DNA from: Elysia crispata
Taxonomy: Eukaryota; Mollusca; Gastropoda; Plakobranchidae
DNA: 64,000 nt
Direction of reading: 5' to 3'
NCBI GenBank assembly: GCA_033675545.1
Contig: JAWDGP010001382.1
Location: 137,501-201,500 of the forward strand
The stretch's first letter is position 1. Each line of letters begins with the position of its first letter. The notes below the pieces were generated by a model. That model was not told the origin of the DNA, ran no database searches, and saw nothing but the letters and a program-made list of their open reading frames with translations. Shown piece after piece: positions 53,155 through 64,000 of this stretch. The position numbers and the translations under genes were made by a program.

Positions 53155-53460
53155 TTAAAGGAATATCCAAACGCATACTTTATGTAAAAACGGCAGGGGT
53201 CCAGAACATACAGATCTTTGAACTAAGAGCTGTGCTTTCCATCTTCTAGTGGGTATGTAGAGTTCCAACCACTGCATTATTTGAACGCATATCACGTAGA
53301 GATCAACCATTGGCGAGGGAGTTGAGATAAAGAATAATATTTGAAACCTGTCATCACTGCTGATACAATTGATGCTGGAGGCTGTTGGTTTTATTTTCTT
53401 TGGATGATCCTCATACGATAAATTCTCAAGATCCTCTTGAGGCATTCTCGGAAGACAACA
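53155..53460 (-). CDS. Candidate minus-strand terminal exon, unknown
   Basis: A pyrimidine-rich acceptor (TTGTGTTTCTCAG|TGTTGT) is followed by 101 open codons to TAA. The first part looks protein-like (PRMPQEDLENLSYEDHPKKI). The rest, rich in Cys, Trp and Leu, is less convincing. No family recognised; it may be partly chance. Confidence 0.28.
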   Translation of the reverse strand, partial: CCLPRMPQEDLENLSYEDHPKKIKPTASSINCISSDDRFQILFFISTPSPMVDLYVICVQIMQWLELYIPTRRWKAQLLVQRSVCSGPLPFLHKVCVWIFL

Positions 53461-54314
53461 CTGAGAAACACAAATTAAAAGTGATTCTTTACGGCCTCAC
53501 CATTGTGTAAGATTACTGTACAGACTTAGATTTTTTTTTTCAAGTTGTAAGTTTATTTGAGTTTCATTGTGCGAGAAAATATAGATCTAGTCTACAATCA
53601 TGTAGATTATTTATGCTCATTCGGTTGGCATTGTTAATTTTGGTATTGTTGTTTTGCATTTGCTCTTGCGATAATGATGTTATGCTTTCGTTCGCATAAT
53701 TATCTCTGTGGGCTGTGTATAATTCGAATGTCGCTATTGTTTTGATATTGGATTTCCTTAGTTTTGATGTTGCTGCTGCTGACAATATTTTAGTCATGCC
53801 GTTCTTCTGACATTCCTTTGCGTTTATTTTGATGTGGCCGCTGGCTCTAATTAATGTTGTCTTGCAGTTGCAATTCTGACGCCGCTGTCGTTATTAACTC
53901 ATTTATTTTTTTGTTGCTGCTGTCGGTCTAGATACCACTCTTAGCTCTGCACCTGCCTTGACTTGCCGTTGTTCATGTCGCCGTTGAATCTAATTTTGTA
54001 TTGGTCTCGGTTTTCTGTCGCCTTTAGTTCTACTTTTGTCTTCTTGCAGTCGTATTGGTGTAGCACTAGTTTCGCCTTTGTCATGATGCGTTATCTAACG
54101 TCATTTTTGACTCAATGTTGTCGCATAATTTTATGCTTTGCCTATGTTTATTGCTATGCTGAGTGTGTAATGAACTCAATCCAACCTTTATTGCTCTGAT
54201 TTCGACATTGGTTCAGCTGCAATTTGCTCTCATTTCGTTGTTTCTCGCTCTGATTTTTTTTTGTATAGATCTTGGTACTATTTAATACCCTGCCCCTCTC
54301 CCCCCCCCTCCCCC

Positions 54315-54350
<36 letters not shown>

Positions 54351-56056
54351 GTCTCTCTCTATCCCCTTTCTCTCTCTCACTCTCTGTTTCTCTCTTTTCT
54401 CTCTGTTTCTCTCTCTCTTTTCTCTCTGTTTCTCTCTCTCTGTCTCTGTCTCTTTCTCTCTCTCACTCTCTGTCTCTCTCTCTCTCTCTTTTTTCTCTCT
54501 GTCTCCCTCACTCTCTGTCTGTCTGTCTGTCTGTCTGCCTCTCTCTCTCACTCTATGTGTGTCTGTTTATATCTATCTATTTACTTCTCCCTAGTTCTTT
54601 TTTTTTTTTTTAAATACGATTTCATTATGATACTAATTATATTGTCAGGACTGTTTTTTAGACAGGTTCGAGTGTCTACAAGCAGAGTCTGAAATATCGA
54701 AAGACAGATTCCCTGGAATATCGCGCACGGGTTCGAAGCCCAGAGAGCCGCGCTTAACAAATAAACAACTAAAGCAAGTTAAGACAGTTGGTTTTGTTTG
54801 AGAAATGTTGCTTGGAAACAGAGTGGTAAGCAAGGCCACAAATTAGGTGTCCCACATCCTCTTTAACCTGTGGGCAAGGCAGTCAGTATCAGTTTTAATT
54901 ATGAAGGTGTATGTTTGAGGCGATATTATCACAAGTCGATCAGCCCAATAAAGTAAGCACAATTGTCATATGTCAAATTGCTTTAATCCGTTTATCTGTT
55001 TTTATCTGAGATGAGATGCAGAGCGATTATCTGTCTGTATTAGGAAACCAATTAATAATTTAAAAAAAAAGGCGTCGCTAGATGACAAGTCATGTAAATA
55101 CACACCAAGCATCCTAATTTCTGTCTGCCTTTTTTTTTTTTAATTGAAATTTCAGCAGCAGACTCTTTGGCTGAGCCGTTCAAAGCACAATATCTTATTT
55201 TAGTTTAAAGATTTATACAATGTTGGTGGAAAAGCAGTATATTGGAAAGGGATAACGTTATACGGTATGCATTAATTGAATCTTATCTTATGATATCAGA
55301 GGGGTGAGGGGAAGGGGGAATAAGATATCAGGTGTGATTAGGTCTCTTTTGACAACCAACTCTGTTTTCAATATTATTTTTCTTTTTTGGATGTACAGTA
55401 CCTACCCACCAATATAAAACCATTTATCATGTTTCTGTTAAATGCACTTTTTTATCCTCTACATCTGGATTTAAAGAAAAAAATAAAAAATTGGTTCAGA
55501 TGGATATAACTAAAATATCGGCAGATCTGGAGGCTAATATCGAGATATACCCGCCCGTCTGCAGCATTTGGTTGATTTGTCCCGTCAAAGAAAGGCAATT
55601 TACGGAGCTGTTAGCGGGTTAGGTGTGATCATACAATCTGTCAGTATGGGTTATAGAAATATGAAAAAAAAATTCCATCTGATGTCCTAAATGGTTTGAT
55701 AGATAAATTTAAGATATCTTTTTTTTCTGACGAGAATCTTTCAATTTTAACCTCTCATTTGACAAGCAGTGGTTTCTAAGACGTTAACGTTAATTTTCAC
55801 TGCTCTAAGAATAGTCGATGAGGGCTAACGGAGGAGGTGAACTGATTATGTGTTTTAATCATGTTATTAATTTTTGTTTAATATTTCTCTCTTCAGGCCA
55901 GCGACTGCATTCCAACGAGGCAAGCAATTCCACAGCAGTCAGCACGCTACTAGGCCGATTGCCGCCGACCGTGGCAGACTAGGCCTAAGTCAAAGACAGA
56001 AAAGTAAAAGCTTAGGGCGGCCTAAATGTATCGTAACGAGCGCAAAGAGCTGCGCC
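53461..56056. other. Intergenic or intronic region
   Basis: 53600-54250 is a T/G-rich low-complexity stretch with repeated TTGTTG and GCCGCTG-like words, perhaps an old minisatellite. A long interrupted CT/TCTG tract follows at 54300-54595. No gene supported. Confidence 0.45.
54300..54595 (+). repeat. Interrupted CT-rich microsatellite
   Basis: CT runs with C, TGT and TTT breaks and a short (TCTG)n at about 54516-54538. Ser/Leu-rich frames are artefacts. Confidence 0.95.
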
Positions 56057-56147
56057 TATAAATAAACAAGCGTCACCAAGAGTCTAGTGATCCAATCAAA
56101 CAGCGCGGCAGTTTGGGGACAGGTGAAAACTGCAAGTCAGGTTACAG
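56057..56147 (+). promoter_or_regulatory. Possible TATA promoter and non-coding leader exon
   Basis: TATAAATA at 56057-56064 lies in a locally GC-richer stretch (about 55900-56250). A CCAATCA follows at 56092-56098. A strong donor (GGTTACAG|GTAAGG) lies at 56147/56148, about 60 bases into the presumed transcript. This would suit a non-coding first exon spliced to the acceptor at 62973/62974 before the LRR gene start. The link across 6.8 kb is inference. Confidence 0.3.
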
Positions 56148-56697
56148 GTAAGGACACGGCTAGGCTAAGCCTTAGGTTTAGCCGAGGCGGTTTAGAAAAA
56201 CGAGGGCAATTGGTATTTTGGTCTGCGGCTGATTTAGTCTCGAGCAAAAGATCGCACGAAAAGAGCTAAATATTTCTATTGAAAATGGAAGGGGAAGGGA
56301 TGTGCGGAGCTGGGTTGTAGGCTCTTGTCAAGTTTGGGCATGGGTGTAAGCTTTGTAACTATGACTCACAACACCCCCACTCTTATCAGCACAGGAAACT
56401 ACGGAATGGGGACAAGGTGTGTGAATAGACGAATGACGTCGAGAGCGTCGAGGGCTGAAGAGAGACAGCAAAACTTGTATAGATCATAGAATCAAGATCC
56501 ATTCAGAATGTGACACAGGAGGCACACCTGGATAGGCAAGGTTATGTGACAGTGCTGTGGTGAAAAGATCTCGAGGCCTATTCCGGAAGAAAACTTGATG
56601 AGAGCACACAGACTAGTACGACAACTTGGAAGTCTGTCAGGAAAAGGCTAACATCTGCATTGTGTTGGGATTTCCGATATCCATTTTGGTCATTGTT

Positions 56698-56824
56698 TCT
56701 GACAATAAACATAGTCGCCTGAGGTTGAACTGACCGCGATATCAATTCTTCCAGAGACGTTGGATTGAGAACGAGGACAAGCCTGAAAATTTTAGTTCGT
56801 TAAGCCCTGGTTTAGGAAGCCACT
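56698..56824 (+). repeat. Dispersed repeat of unknown family, copy B
   Basis: Matches 45880-46003 over its length in direct orientation, with a 2-base insertion. No coding potential seen. Confidence 0.75.
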
Positions 56825-57980
56825 GTCGTCTCAGTTTTCGGTAGGCAAGTCAAGGTGTTGACAGTGGGATATGTTTGTTTCGGATCTGAAAGAGCACGAA
56901 GACAGCAGACTGTGGCAGTAGATAGATCTACACTGTATCAAGTACGTTGGTGTATAACGTATTGATATACGATCAAAAGTCTTTATATATAGCCGATATA
57001 TTTTTTTTTCGTAACCAATGTCCTTCATGAATGATGTATAGATTTAAAATTTAGATCTAGACTAGAACTAATCTATTAAGAGACTTTTTTATCAATATAA
57101 AGTAGGGCTCACGGCATGGTGGTACAAATTTTAACTTGACCGCCAGTCTTAAGGGAACGTGAAGGAAGTTGCATAATTATAAGGTAATCTAAAATATGAT
57201 AGGATCAAGATTTAAAAAAAAAATTCTAGCCCATTCATTAAGAGCTGCAAAAGAATTTGGCTATTGTTTACCGACATGTTAATTTTGGCGATCTTGTTAA
57301 CCGGTAATAATTTTGGCAACACTTTAACAGCGTGCATGTAATTACGATGCCTCTCCACTTAGTCCGATGTGGGTAACTTTACGAAAAGCCTTCATTAAAC
57401 TTTATCACATTATGTCTTGATCAAATTCAAAAATATATGCCCCACTGTCTGGTAAAATGAGTTGCCACGTTAGAGAGCAGTTATCTATGAATACATTTTT
57501 TTCAGGAATATGTCATTGATCACGGTTTACTTTTTCCTTGTCTGTGTTATTCAATTTTTTGAAGCATTTGATTTCAAAAATAATTATTAATAACTGGCAA
57601 GTTATCCGCTTAGAGCCTATTGATCTACCTAATAAATAACCTCATTGGCTCAACATAGTTTAACTTCACTTGGTTTAGGTAAAAGAGCTCTTACTTTCGA
57701 GAATTCTTTTTTACAGTTAATTAGGTCGTCGAGAAGTCCTGTGCAGCTCAGAGCATGTGTGCTGTAGACTTGTAATCTCACTAAATAAATCTTTATGGAA
57801 GACAGAAATGCATTTACGCCATATCAGTGTAGCCATGGAAATGATATTGGTCAGACCAGCGGAAGCAGATTCTCATTGACAAGTACACTATAAAAGAATC
57901 ACGTAAAGTAGTGGTCATGTAAGATAAAAGAGTATATTCCTTCTCCTAAGAGAGAGCAAAAATATTTCTAATAGATCTAG

Positions 57981-58036
57981 GCTCACTTCTCTCAAGACCC
58001 TCCGATCACAAGTCTAGCTCTAACCACCAGACCAAG
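57981..58036 (-). mobile_element. tRNA-derived SINE head, degraded
   Basis: On the minus strand CCTTGGTCTGGTGGTTAGAG resembles a tRNA 5' part with A-box (TGGTTAGAG). It continues with CTTGTGATCGGAGGGTC, where a B-box is expected but eroded. Too degenerate to be a functional tRNA. Confidence 0.42.
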
Positions 58037-60006
58037 GGCGTGATGGTAGAGATAATTTACCCTTCTGTGTCAATGTTGATAAAGCCACACTCGGTCTATT
58101 GGAAATGCGTGGGGAATTACCTTTCCTTTTTTTTTTAATTGATAAGGCCGGGCTGATAAGTTGATGACATGAATGATGATTTTATGCACTCAAGTTTACA
58201 AGGCTTTGGGCACGCCAGTGGTCGTAAACCGCTTTTACTGGGCTCGGCCTTGTGGGATCAGAAGACTATCAGCAAAAAGATTTGTATTCCATCCACCCTC
58301 AACCTAAGTGTTAGGTAAGGGCCCTTATCTTTGGTAAATGAATGCGTAGAAACTGTGCGATGCAATATACCCTATGCCAAATGCATTAATTTATTAATGC
58401 GGGTCAAGGTATTATTTCTTCAGATATCGGTAGAAAGCCCGAGACGATTGAGAACCGCCATGTTTTTTTTTTTTTTTTTTTAATTATGTTAAGCAACGTT
58501 AACTCATTTTGGAAGCTTATCGAAAGAGGCTTTTGTAACTACATGATTGGCGGCACCTGCTAGTCCCCACGAACACAGAACATGCAATGCGCTAACATTT
58601 TTAAAGCAAAATAACAACTGCCCTCCTGAATTTAAAATACAAAAACAAAATAATGAAACAGAATCTCATGTCGTTCGTGTTTTTGTTCGTATATTTTATG
58701 CCATCATGCATTAAAATATTGTATAACATTACTCTTTTTATACTGGAATACTACCCAATGTTGGACCGAATAATTACCATAATTGTAAACAAAGTTAATG
58801 TCGTTTCTGAAACTCCGCTAAATAACTCAGCCGCTATGTGCCCGTGGCCTTACAGGCGATTTGTAGATGTACCCTTTCTTGTATATATGAGAAAAATTCT
58901 TGTTATATAACCTTCCTCCCGTTCAAAATCATTGTATCACAGAGAGGAGTGAGCATTCCAGATCCGAGTTTTAAATACCTTGATTAAAATAACGAGAACG
59001 TGGTACTTGTCCGCTGATGTCGAATTTGATAACAAAATGAAAATAATGCATTTTGTTTTAGCTTTATAGTTTCTCTATAAACAGTGTTTTGTGTAAAGAC
59101 GCGTAGTTGAAATTTAAGTCACAACAGAGTCATGGTCCCCTTATTTCAATGATCGCGGAGAATCCTTGAAGCCACTCACAGGGTATGAAACTGTGAAGTT
59201 ATCAGTTGTTTTTTTTTTTTTGTCCATTGGTCATTTGGAGCAATTCAAAACGTGAAACCAAGAGACTTGCGTGTCTATGTCATGCATAATGTTGGCCGGT
59301 TATCGCGTTTATCTTCAACAGCCGAGACCAGACATTTCCTCGAATCAGCAGCGAAATCATGAATACATCATGGGGGAAATGACCAGTGTCTTGTGGTCGA
59401 CATTTGCATCTCACAAGTCCGGCGAGAACTCGCCAGGATACATACATAGCTGTCTTCAGCTTAAGATAGGAGCAATACAAACCGTGCCCTGTATCTAGTA
59501 AAAGAAATAAGAAAGTGGGAGTTATTACGATTTTGGTAAACATATCGATTCTTATCTTTATGATATCGTTTGAGAATAAGATTAAGTTAACAGTTTTCAA
59601 TAGTCAAGTTGTTACAGCCTTATAGGCAAGTAGATCTCATTGTTCTTTTTTATATTCTTTTTTTTTTGTTTTGTTTTGTTGTTGTTTTTTTCTATTGAGC
59701 TATGTGGTTTTTTTTCTCCATCACATTTTCTGTTTTGTTTTCAATTATAACATTCTTTTGTGTTACATTTTTAAACACGTCACCATTTCTAATAAACCAA
59801 TATTATAACTTTACATAACATGGTAAACAAATGTTATATTTGCATATGGGATGATTAATTTGCGTAGCTGTTAGAGATAGTCATTTTTTTTTAAATAGAC
59901 TCATCAAAATAAGATCATTTTCAAGAATATAAACTATCATTTTTGGCCATCGGGGTTCATTTTTTTCAATATGGTTAAAATTTAAATTCAGATTTCAAAC
60001 AGTACA

Positions 60007-60009
<3 letters not shown>

Positions 60010-60087
<78 letters not shown>
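60010..60087 (+). repeat. CT microsatellite
   Basis: About 38 CT units. Confidence 0.98.
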
Positions 60088-60091
<4 letters not shown>

Positions 60092-60452
60092 CTATATATT
60101 TCTCTGTCTGTCTTTCTTTCATTTTTTTTCTCTCCTCCTTCCTTTATTTGGGTCGGCAAGAAATGTACAAGAGCAGAAGGGAAGAAAGATTTTGTATTTG
60201 GGCTTTTCTATGTAGGCCTATACACTTGTAGAACTGCTAGTCGGTGCTTATTTCGTTACATTTGTATTTCAGAGCCGAAGGTCTGAAAACACGTACGGAA
60301 TACGGCATTATCTTGACCCTCATTTCATAATTTTTTGATCTCATGAAATGCTTAACTTTTCGAATGAAATGTCGAAAGATTTGTAGTCCATACTTATCAA
60401 AATGACTGATATGAGCTCGGCTTGACACAATAATGTGGACTGAGCATGTCAT

Positions 60453-60775
60453 TACCATTATGTTATGAATAGTACGTGGTTTACATTTAGTATTTAATAT
60501 ATATATATCCATGTGACTAAATGTTATGAATAGTGTGTTGTTTTACATTAAGTGTTTTCTTTATAATTACAAATATGACTAAAAGTTATGAATAGTGCGT
60601 GATTTACATTTAGTTTTTTTATATACTAAATACCATTGTGTTATGAATGATGCGTGGTTTGCATTAAGTGTTTAGATGTAATTACCAATATGATATGAAT
60701 AGTGCGTGGTTTATATTATTTTATATATCATTACCATTATGTTATTTAATTGTGCATGGTTTACGTCTTGAAAAT
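60453..60775 (+). repeat. Imperfect tandem repeat, about 6 units of 50-61 bp
   Basis: Each unit contains a version of TTATGAATAGTGCGTGG followed by TTTACATTTAGT, then an AT-rich spacer of variable length. Units start near 60453, 60511, 60571, 60632, 60684 and 60733. Confidence 0.8.
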
Positions 60776-61270
60776 ACCAAACCATTCTGAATAGAACCGA
60801 AATGGTTTGTAAAATACCGAAATAAAGTCTCACAAGTTCTGAAACTGAAACGTTTGGTAGCAGTGTAAATAACTTTCATATGATATTTTAGAGAAAACCG
60901 ACCACGCTGAGAGAAAGACTCCCCCCAATAGAGAATTTGTGCTAGATCTACTTGGTCGCCAGAATAATAAAATTCTAAGACTATCAAGGGAGATCAGTCA
61001 AAATTATAACACTCTTGCAATAATACTTGGGTCAACGACGGAAAAGGACATGCTTGGATGAACTCGACCGACAGCTCATAATTTTTCGAACCGCACCCTT
61101 TTAAAATGCGTTACTAGTATACGATATAACGTGTACTAGTACAATGTAACTTCAATGGTTATTTTTGAAGAAACAATCACATATCCGGGATAGTCACAAG
61201 TTATTCCGCCGTCCTCACTACCCGGGACGATTTATTATGCGGATGATCTGATCAAGGGGTTTCATCTTTG

Positions 61271-61401
61271 TTTTTACATAAAAAAAAAGTTTTTTTTTCT
61301 TTTAACATGGTGAATCTAATTAAATTGTAAGCTTTTTTACATAAAAAAAGTTTGTTTTTTTTCTTTTAACATGGTGAATCTAGCCTGTTAAATTGTAAGC
61401 C
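61271..61401 (+). repeat. Two-copy tandem duplication, about 62-69 bp
   Basis: TTTTTACATAAAAAA, a T run, CTTTTAACATGGTGAATCTA and TTAAATTGTAAGC occur in the same order twice (61271-61332 and 61333-61401). Confidence 0.85.
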
Positions 61402-61659
61402 TTGACTTAGGTGGTATCGTTTAGGGCGCAGACAATGGAACTTGCCTCGTGTCTCTCAGTCGTAGGTCTATGGGTGGTTTTTGGGCAGATACGTTGCAAA
61501 CTTGCAATGATCACCTATTACAAAAAAAAAAAAAAAAAAGGAAAAGAAGTCAGATGTTGAATTCTTGGACTTTTTCAAAGTATTATATATATTATCTCTC
61601 ATAACAATTTTTAAAGCTCGCTTGCCAAACTTAGCATTGATCATCACCGGAGCGCCGAT

Positions 61660-62000
61660 AGAGGGGTGGGGGGGAATTCTTCGAGGGTTCGACATTTGAT
61701 CATACCTTTGATGGGTGAGTTGGGGGGCCTCGTTTTTTTTTTTTTTTTCCTGTGGCACCCTGCCTGATGAAAGCGTAAGTGTGATGAGAGATCACAGTGC
61801 TATGGACGGGCTATTTTAGACCACAGAGAAATATTCAAATCATAGGAGCTCGGGCGGCTGTGGCTGTGGCTGAGGATCCGCCCTGATAATCCCCATGGAT
61901 ATTCTTCGCGGTTCTGAAGCCTCTGGTGTGATAGGTGAGTTTAGGGCCTCATCTTTTCAGTGGTACCCTGTCCGACGGGGGCTATTTTTTTTTTTTTTTT
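61660..62000 (+). repeat. Diverged local duplication, about 225-bp spacing
   Basis: ATTCTTCG-GGTTC, GATRGGTGAGTT, GGGCCTCRT and a final TGG-ACCCTG recur in order at 61673-61765 and 61898-61972. Each copy is near a T or G homopolymer. Confidence 0.5.
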
Positions 62001-62978
62001 TTTTTGATGTACAAAGGCATGAGCAACTTCGGGCAATCTGTCTTCTCCGTCGCCATGTGATGTGCGCATGAGATGAGCAGCGGATGAGACTTCTATCGTG
62101 TTACGCGTAGTTGGTATTATCAGAGTTCTATACGGACTTTATAGTACTCTGTTATTGTATTGCTCTTGGATCGTGGTGACCCCACACTTTCGTTCTCCCA
62201 ATACAGAATGAATGGCAGTTGATATTTCATATCTCACACATTGCGTTGAAGACCGAAGATTCCAGGGTGACCTTAACTTAGAATAAATCGCTTCGAAAAT
62301 GGATTTTAAGATTCACAGTCGTCGCATTCCTCAAGTTATTTGAAAGAGATCTTTGTTTGGAGAAATGAAGTGAGAAGGATGGAGGAATAGGGTTGACGAA
62401 AGATACTGCAAGATTGGGAGAAAGGGCTCGTGCGGCATTTGATGATAGCAGTTTTTTACATTTTGAACTGAAAATAAAATTGTGGGTTACTAATAGCTAC
62501 ATTAAAAAAAAAAAATCAAACCGCATGTACATTTCGCAGTATATTAAAGCACTATCCTCAAAAAAGTACAATATTTTAATAACATATTTCCTATCACCGC
62601 AACTGCATAAATAAATTGAATTGACGGGATGCACAAAAAAAAAAAAAAAGAAAAACTACTCGAAATCTCCATGAAAACAAAATTTAATCCGCAAATCGCT
62701 CTAAAACCTCATGCAGCACACAATACATACACTATATACATGTATACATTTTTCTTCCATCCAGTATAATGTTAAAACATGTATGGTCATGCAGGTCAAT
62801 CAGTTTTTTCTAAAACTAGTTAAAGGATTTATCATGTTTGTTGACATAACTCTTCCGAAAACTTAGTAGTAACATTCTAGTTCCCCCCCCCTTCCCCTTC
62901 CAAAAAAATAAAAATTCAAATTAATAGCATTTTACATTTGGTATGATCATTTGTTATTACATTTTATTTTCAGATAAG

Positions 62979-64000
62979 ATGGCCGTGATGGCAGACAAAC
63001 GATGTTGGAGTGCCCTGTATGTGGGACTGACACTAGCAGTTCTTCTAACGCTCCCACATGCATCAGACGCCCAGACATGGTGCACTTCTTTGATTGATGC
63101 CTTCAGCTCTTATAACTGTGTGTGCCGACCAGCATCGGATAGTAATGATGTTGTTTTGGATTGCTCTAACCAAGACCTCACTAGTGTACCATCCATGGCC
63201 CCAGGGAAAGTCTTGCCCACTGCACTAATCATACATGAATTCATTCTAGCCAACAACAGCATCACTCGACTTGAGGACAACAGCTTTCAGAACTTTCGGG
63301 TCAATGCTCTGGATCTGAGCGGAAATTCAATCGCTTCAGTCTCGGATGGTGCGTTTGATCCACTAATAGCAGATCTGCGGGAGCTGAGGATGGATGGAAA
63401 TTTTACTGAACCACCAAAATCAGCTCTGAACTCCTTAAAGGATCTAGAGATTCTTACTCTTGGGGACTATAAAGTGAATTATCTGGGCGATTCTGATCAC
63501 TTGTACTTTTTTTCTTTCAAACATCTAAAGCGTCTTACACTTCGTCAATGGAAAATCATAGCAATTGAGATTGATGCTTTTAAAGGGCCCAACTCCTTGC
63601 AAAGTTTAACTCTACTGCAAGAGCAAGATATGGTTAATTTACCACTAGATATTTTTACACAGGATTATTTAAAGAATTTAAAGAACTTGAAGATTTCAAT
63701 GACAAGTATAGTTGAAGTGGGTGAGAAAGCATTTTCCGACTCTATGCTCAATGACTTGGAGGAACTAGATCTAAGTGATAACCTCATAAGTGACATCAAA
63801 GCTAATTCATTGGAAGGGCTTGGACTATCTCTGAGAAAACTCTCATTTGCATCCAACTATCTGAGAAGCGATACATCAGACCTTACAGGGTTGAGTAATT
63901 TACCTAGACTTGAAGAACTTGATCTTTCAGGAAATGAAGACATCAATGTCATTCCTGATTTTTCTCAATTGAATCTTGCTGATCAGACAGATGTCAAAAT
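62979..64000 (+). CDS. Secreted/membrane leucine-rich-repeat protein, N-terminal part
   Basis: An open frame from ATG 62979 through the window edge gives 340 codons. An acceptor (TTTATTTTCAG|ATAAGATGG, 62973/62974) lies just upstream, so the leader is on an earlier exon. Residues 1 to about 32 form a signal peptide (ALYVGLTLAVLLTLPHASDA). A Cys cluster follows (TWC, NCVC, LDC), as in an LRRNT cap, with LTSVPS beginning the repeats. At least eight LRRs follow; clear ones include NALDLSGNSIASVSDGAF, LEELDLSDNLISDIKANSL and LEELDLSGNEDINVI. The layout fits extracellular LRR proteins such as Toll-like receptors or chaoptin/slit relatives. The C-terminal domains needed to choose lie outside the window. 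Confidence 0.85.
   Translation, partial: MAVMADKRCWSALYVGLTLAVLLTLPHASDAQTWCTSLIDAFSSYNCVCRPASDSNDVVLDCSNQDLTSVPSMAPGKVLPTALIIHEFILANNSITRLEDNSFQNFRVNALDLSGNSIASVSDGAFDPLIADLRELRMDGNFTEPPKSALNSLKDLEILTLGDYKVNYLGDSDHLYFFSFKHLKRLTLRQWKIIAIEIDAFKGPNSLQSLTLLQEQDMVNLPLDIFTQDYLKNLKNLKISMTSIVEVGEKAFSDSMLNDLEELDLSDNLISDIKANSLEGLGLSLRKLSFASNYLRSDTSDLTGLSNLPRLEELDLSGNEDINVIPDFSQLNLADQTDVK

Larger units (their letters stand above)
56148..62973 (+). other. Possible leader intron of the LRR gene, or intergenic
   Basis: 6.8 kb without a supported coding exon. It holds a dispersed repeat (56698-56824), a SINE head (57981-58036), a CT microsatellite (60010-60087), a tandem repeat (60453-60775) and local duplications (61271-61401, 61660-62000). 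Confidence 0.4.

Noticed and set aside
53564..53797. 77-codon minus-strand frame rich in Asn, Thr and Ala
   Set aside because: It derives from T/G-rich low-complexity DNA and has no splice or homology support.
54261..54692. Long Ser/Leu-rich open frames
   Set aside because: Products of the interrupted CT microsatellite.
54720..54750. GGGTTCGAAGCCC, a B-box or tRNA T-arm look-alike
   Set aside because: Only three T-stem pairs form, and no cloverleaf, acceptor stem or clear A-box was found.
59271..59498. 75-codon plus-strand frame
   Set aside because: Reasonable composition but no splice sites, homology or promoter; the opposite strand is also open.

Overview
This is nuclear DNA from an animal. 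Protein-coding genes are split into short exons with GT..AG introns of up to several kb. The background is AT-rich, full of microsatellites, and carries several classes of eukaryotic transposon. The gene content (NEK2, ZFYVE26/spastizin, NDUFB1, a class C GPCR fragment, a leucine-rich-repeat protein) is metazoan. The many short palindromic TCTAGATCTAGA-type runs, the long CT microsatellites and the transposon mix suggest an invertebrate, perhaps a gastropod mollusc. That taxonomic guess is inference only.

Layout, left to right. Positions 1-5575 (minus strand) hold the first two coding exons of a ZFYVE26-like gene. A LINE fragment at 3717-5009 sits in the first intron and has the structure expected from twin priming: an inverted 5' part, a sense 3' part and a 10-bp target-site duplication. 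A promoter-like patch lies at 5731-5815. At 7853-8079 (plus) is an unassigned candidate exon. NEK2 follows on the plus strand, 9073-27259. Its eight coding exons keep phase at every junction and give a 477-residue centrosomal/mitotic kinase with catalytic residues, KEN box and PP1-docking motif. Its introns carry a decayed piggyBac element (intron 4), a decayed hAT-like element and a tRNA-derived SINE (intron 6).

From 32660 to about 41060 (minus) lies what looks like one spliced transcript with two small ORFs. The upstream ORF is a 53-residue single-pass microprotein. The downstream ORF is NDUFB1, a 61-residue complex I subunit. Splice sites join them, and no AUG occurs between the two starts. 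A promoter-like patch with ETS and E-box sites lies at 40933-41038. Two related pogo/Tigger-like non-autonomous DNA elements lie around the NDUFB1 exon (31615-32364 and 33642-34400).

From 42102 to 43920 (plus) are three exons resembling part of a GABA-B-receptor-like ligand-binding domain, ending in a stop with no membrane domain. A minus-strand first exon with a CxxC motif lies at 47773-47878, followed by a complete mariner element (48960-50339) with an intact DD34D transposase. Two weaker minus-strand exon candidates are at 50909-51073 and 53155-53460. The right end holds a possible TATA promoter and non-coding leader (56057-56147) for a secreted or membrane leucine-rich-repeat protein that starts at 62979 and runs off the window.

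The rest is intron or intergenic sequence: CT/GA, AT and AAT microsatellites, several imperfect tandem repeats and one dispersed unknown repeat (two copies). No rRNA, canonical tRNA or CRISPR array was seen. The most unusual observation is the apparent two-ORF mRNA coding for NDUFB1 and a second microprotein.
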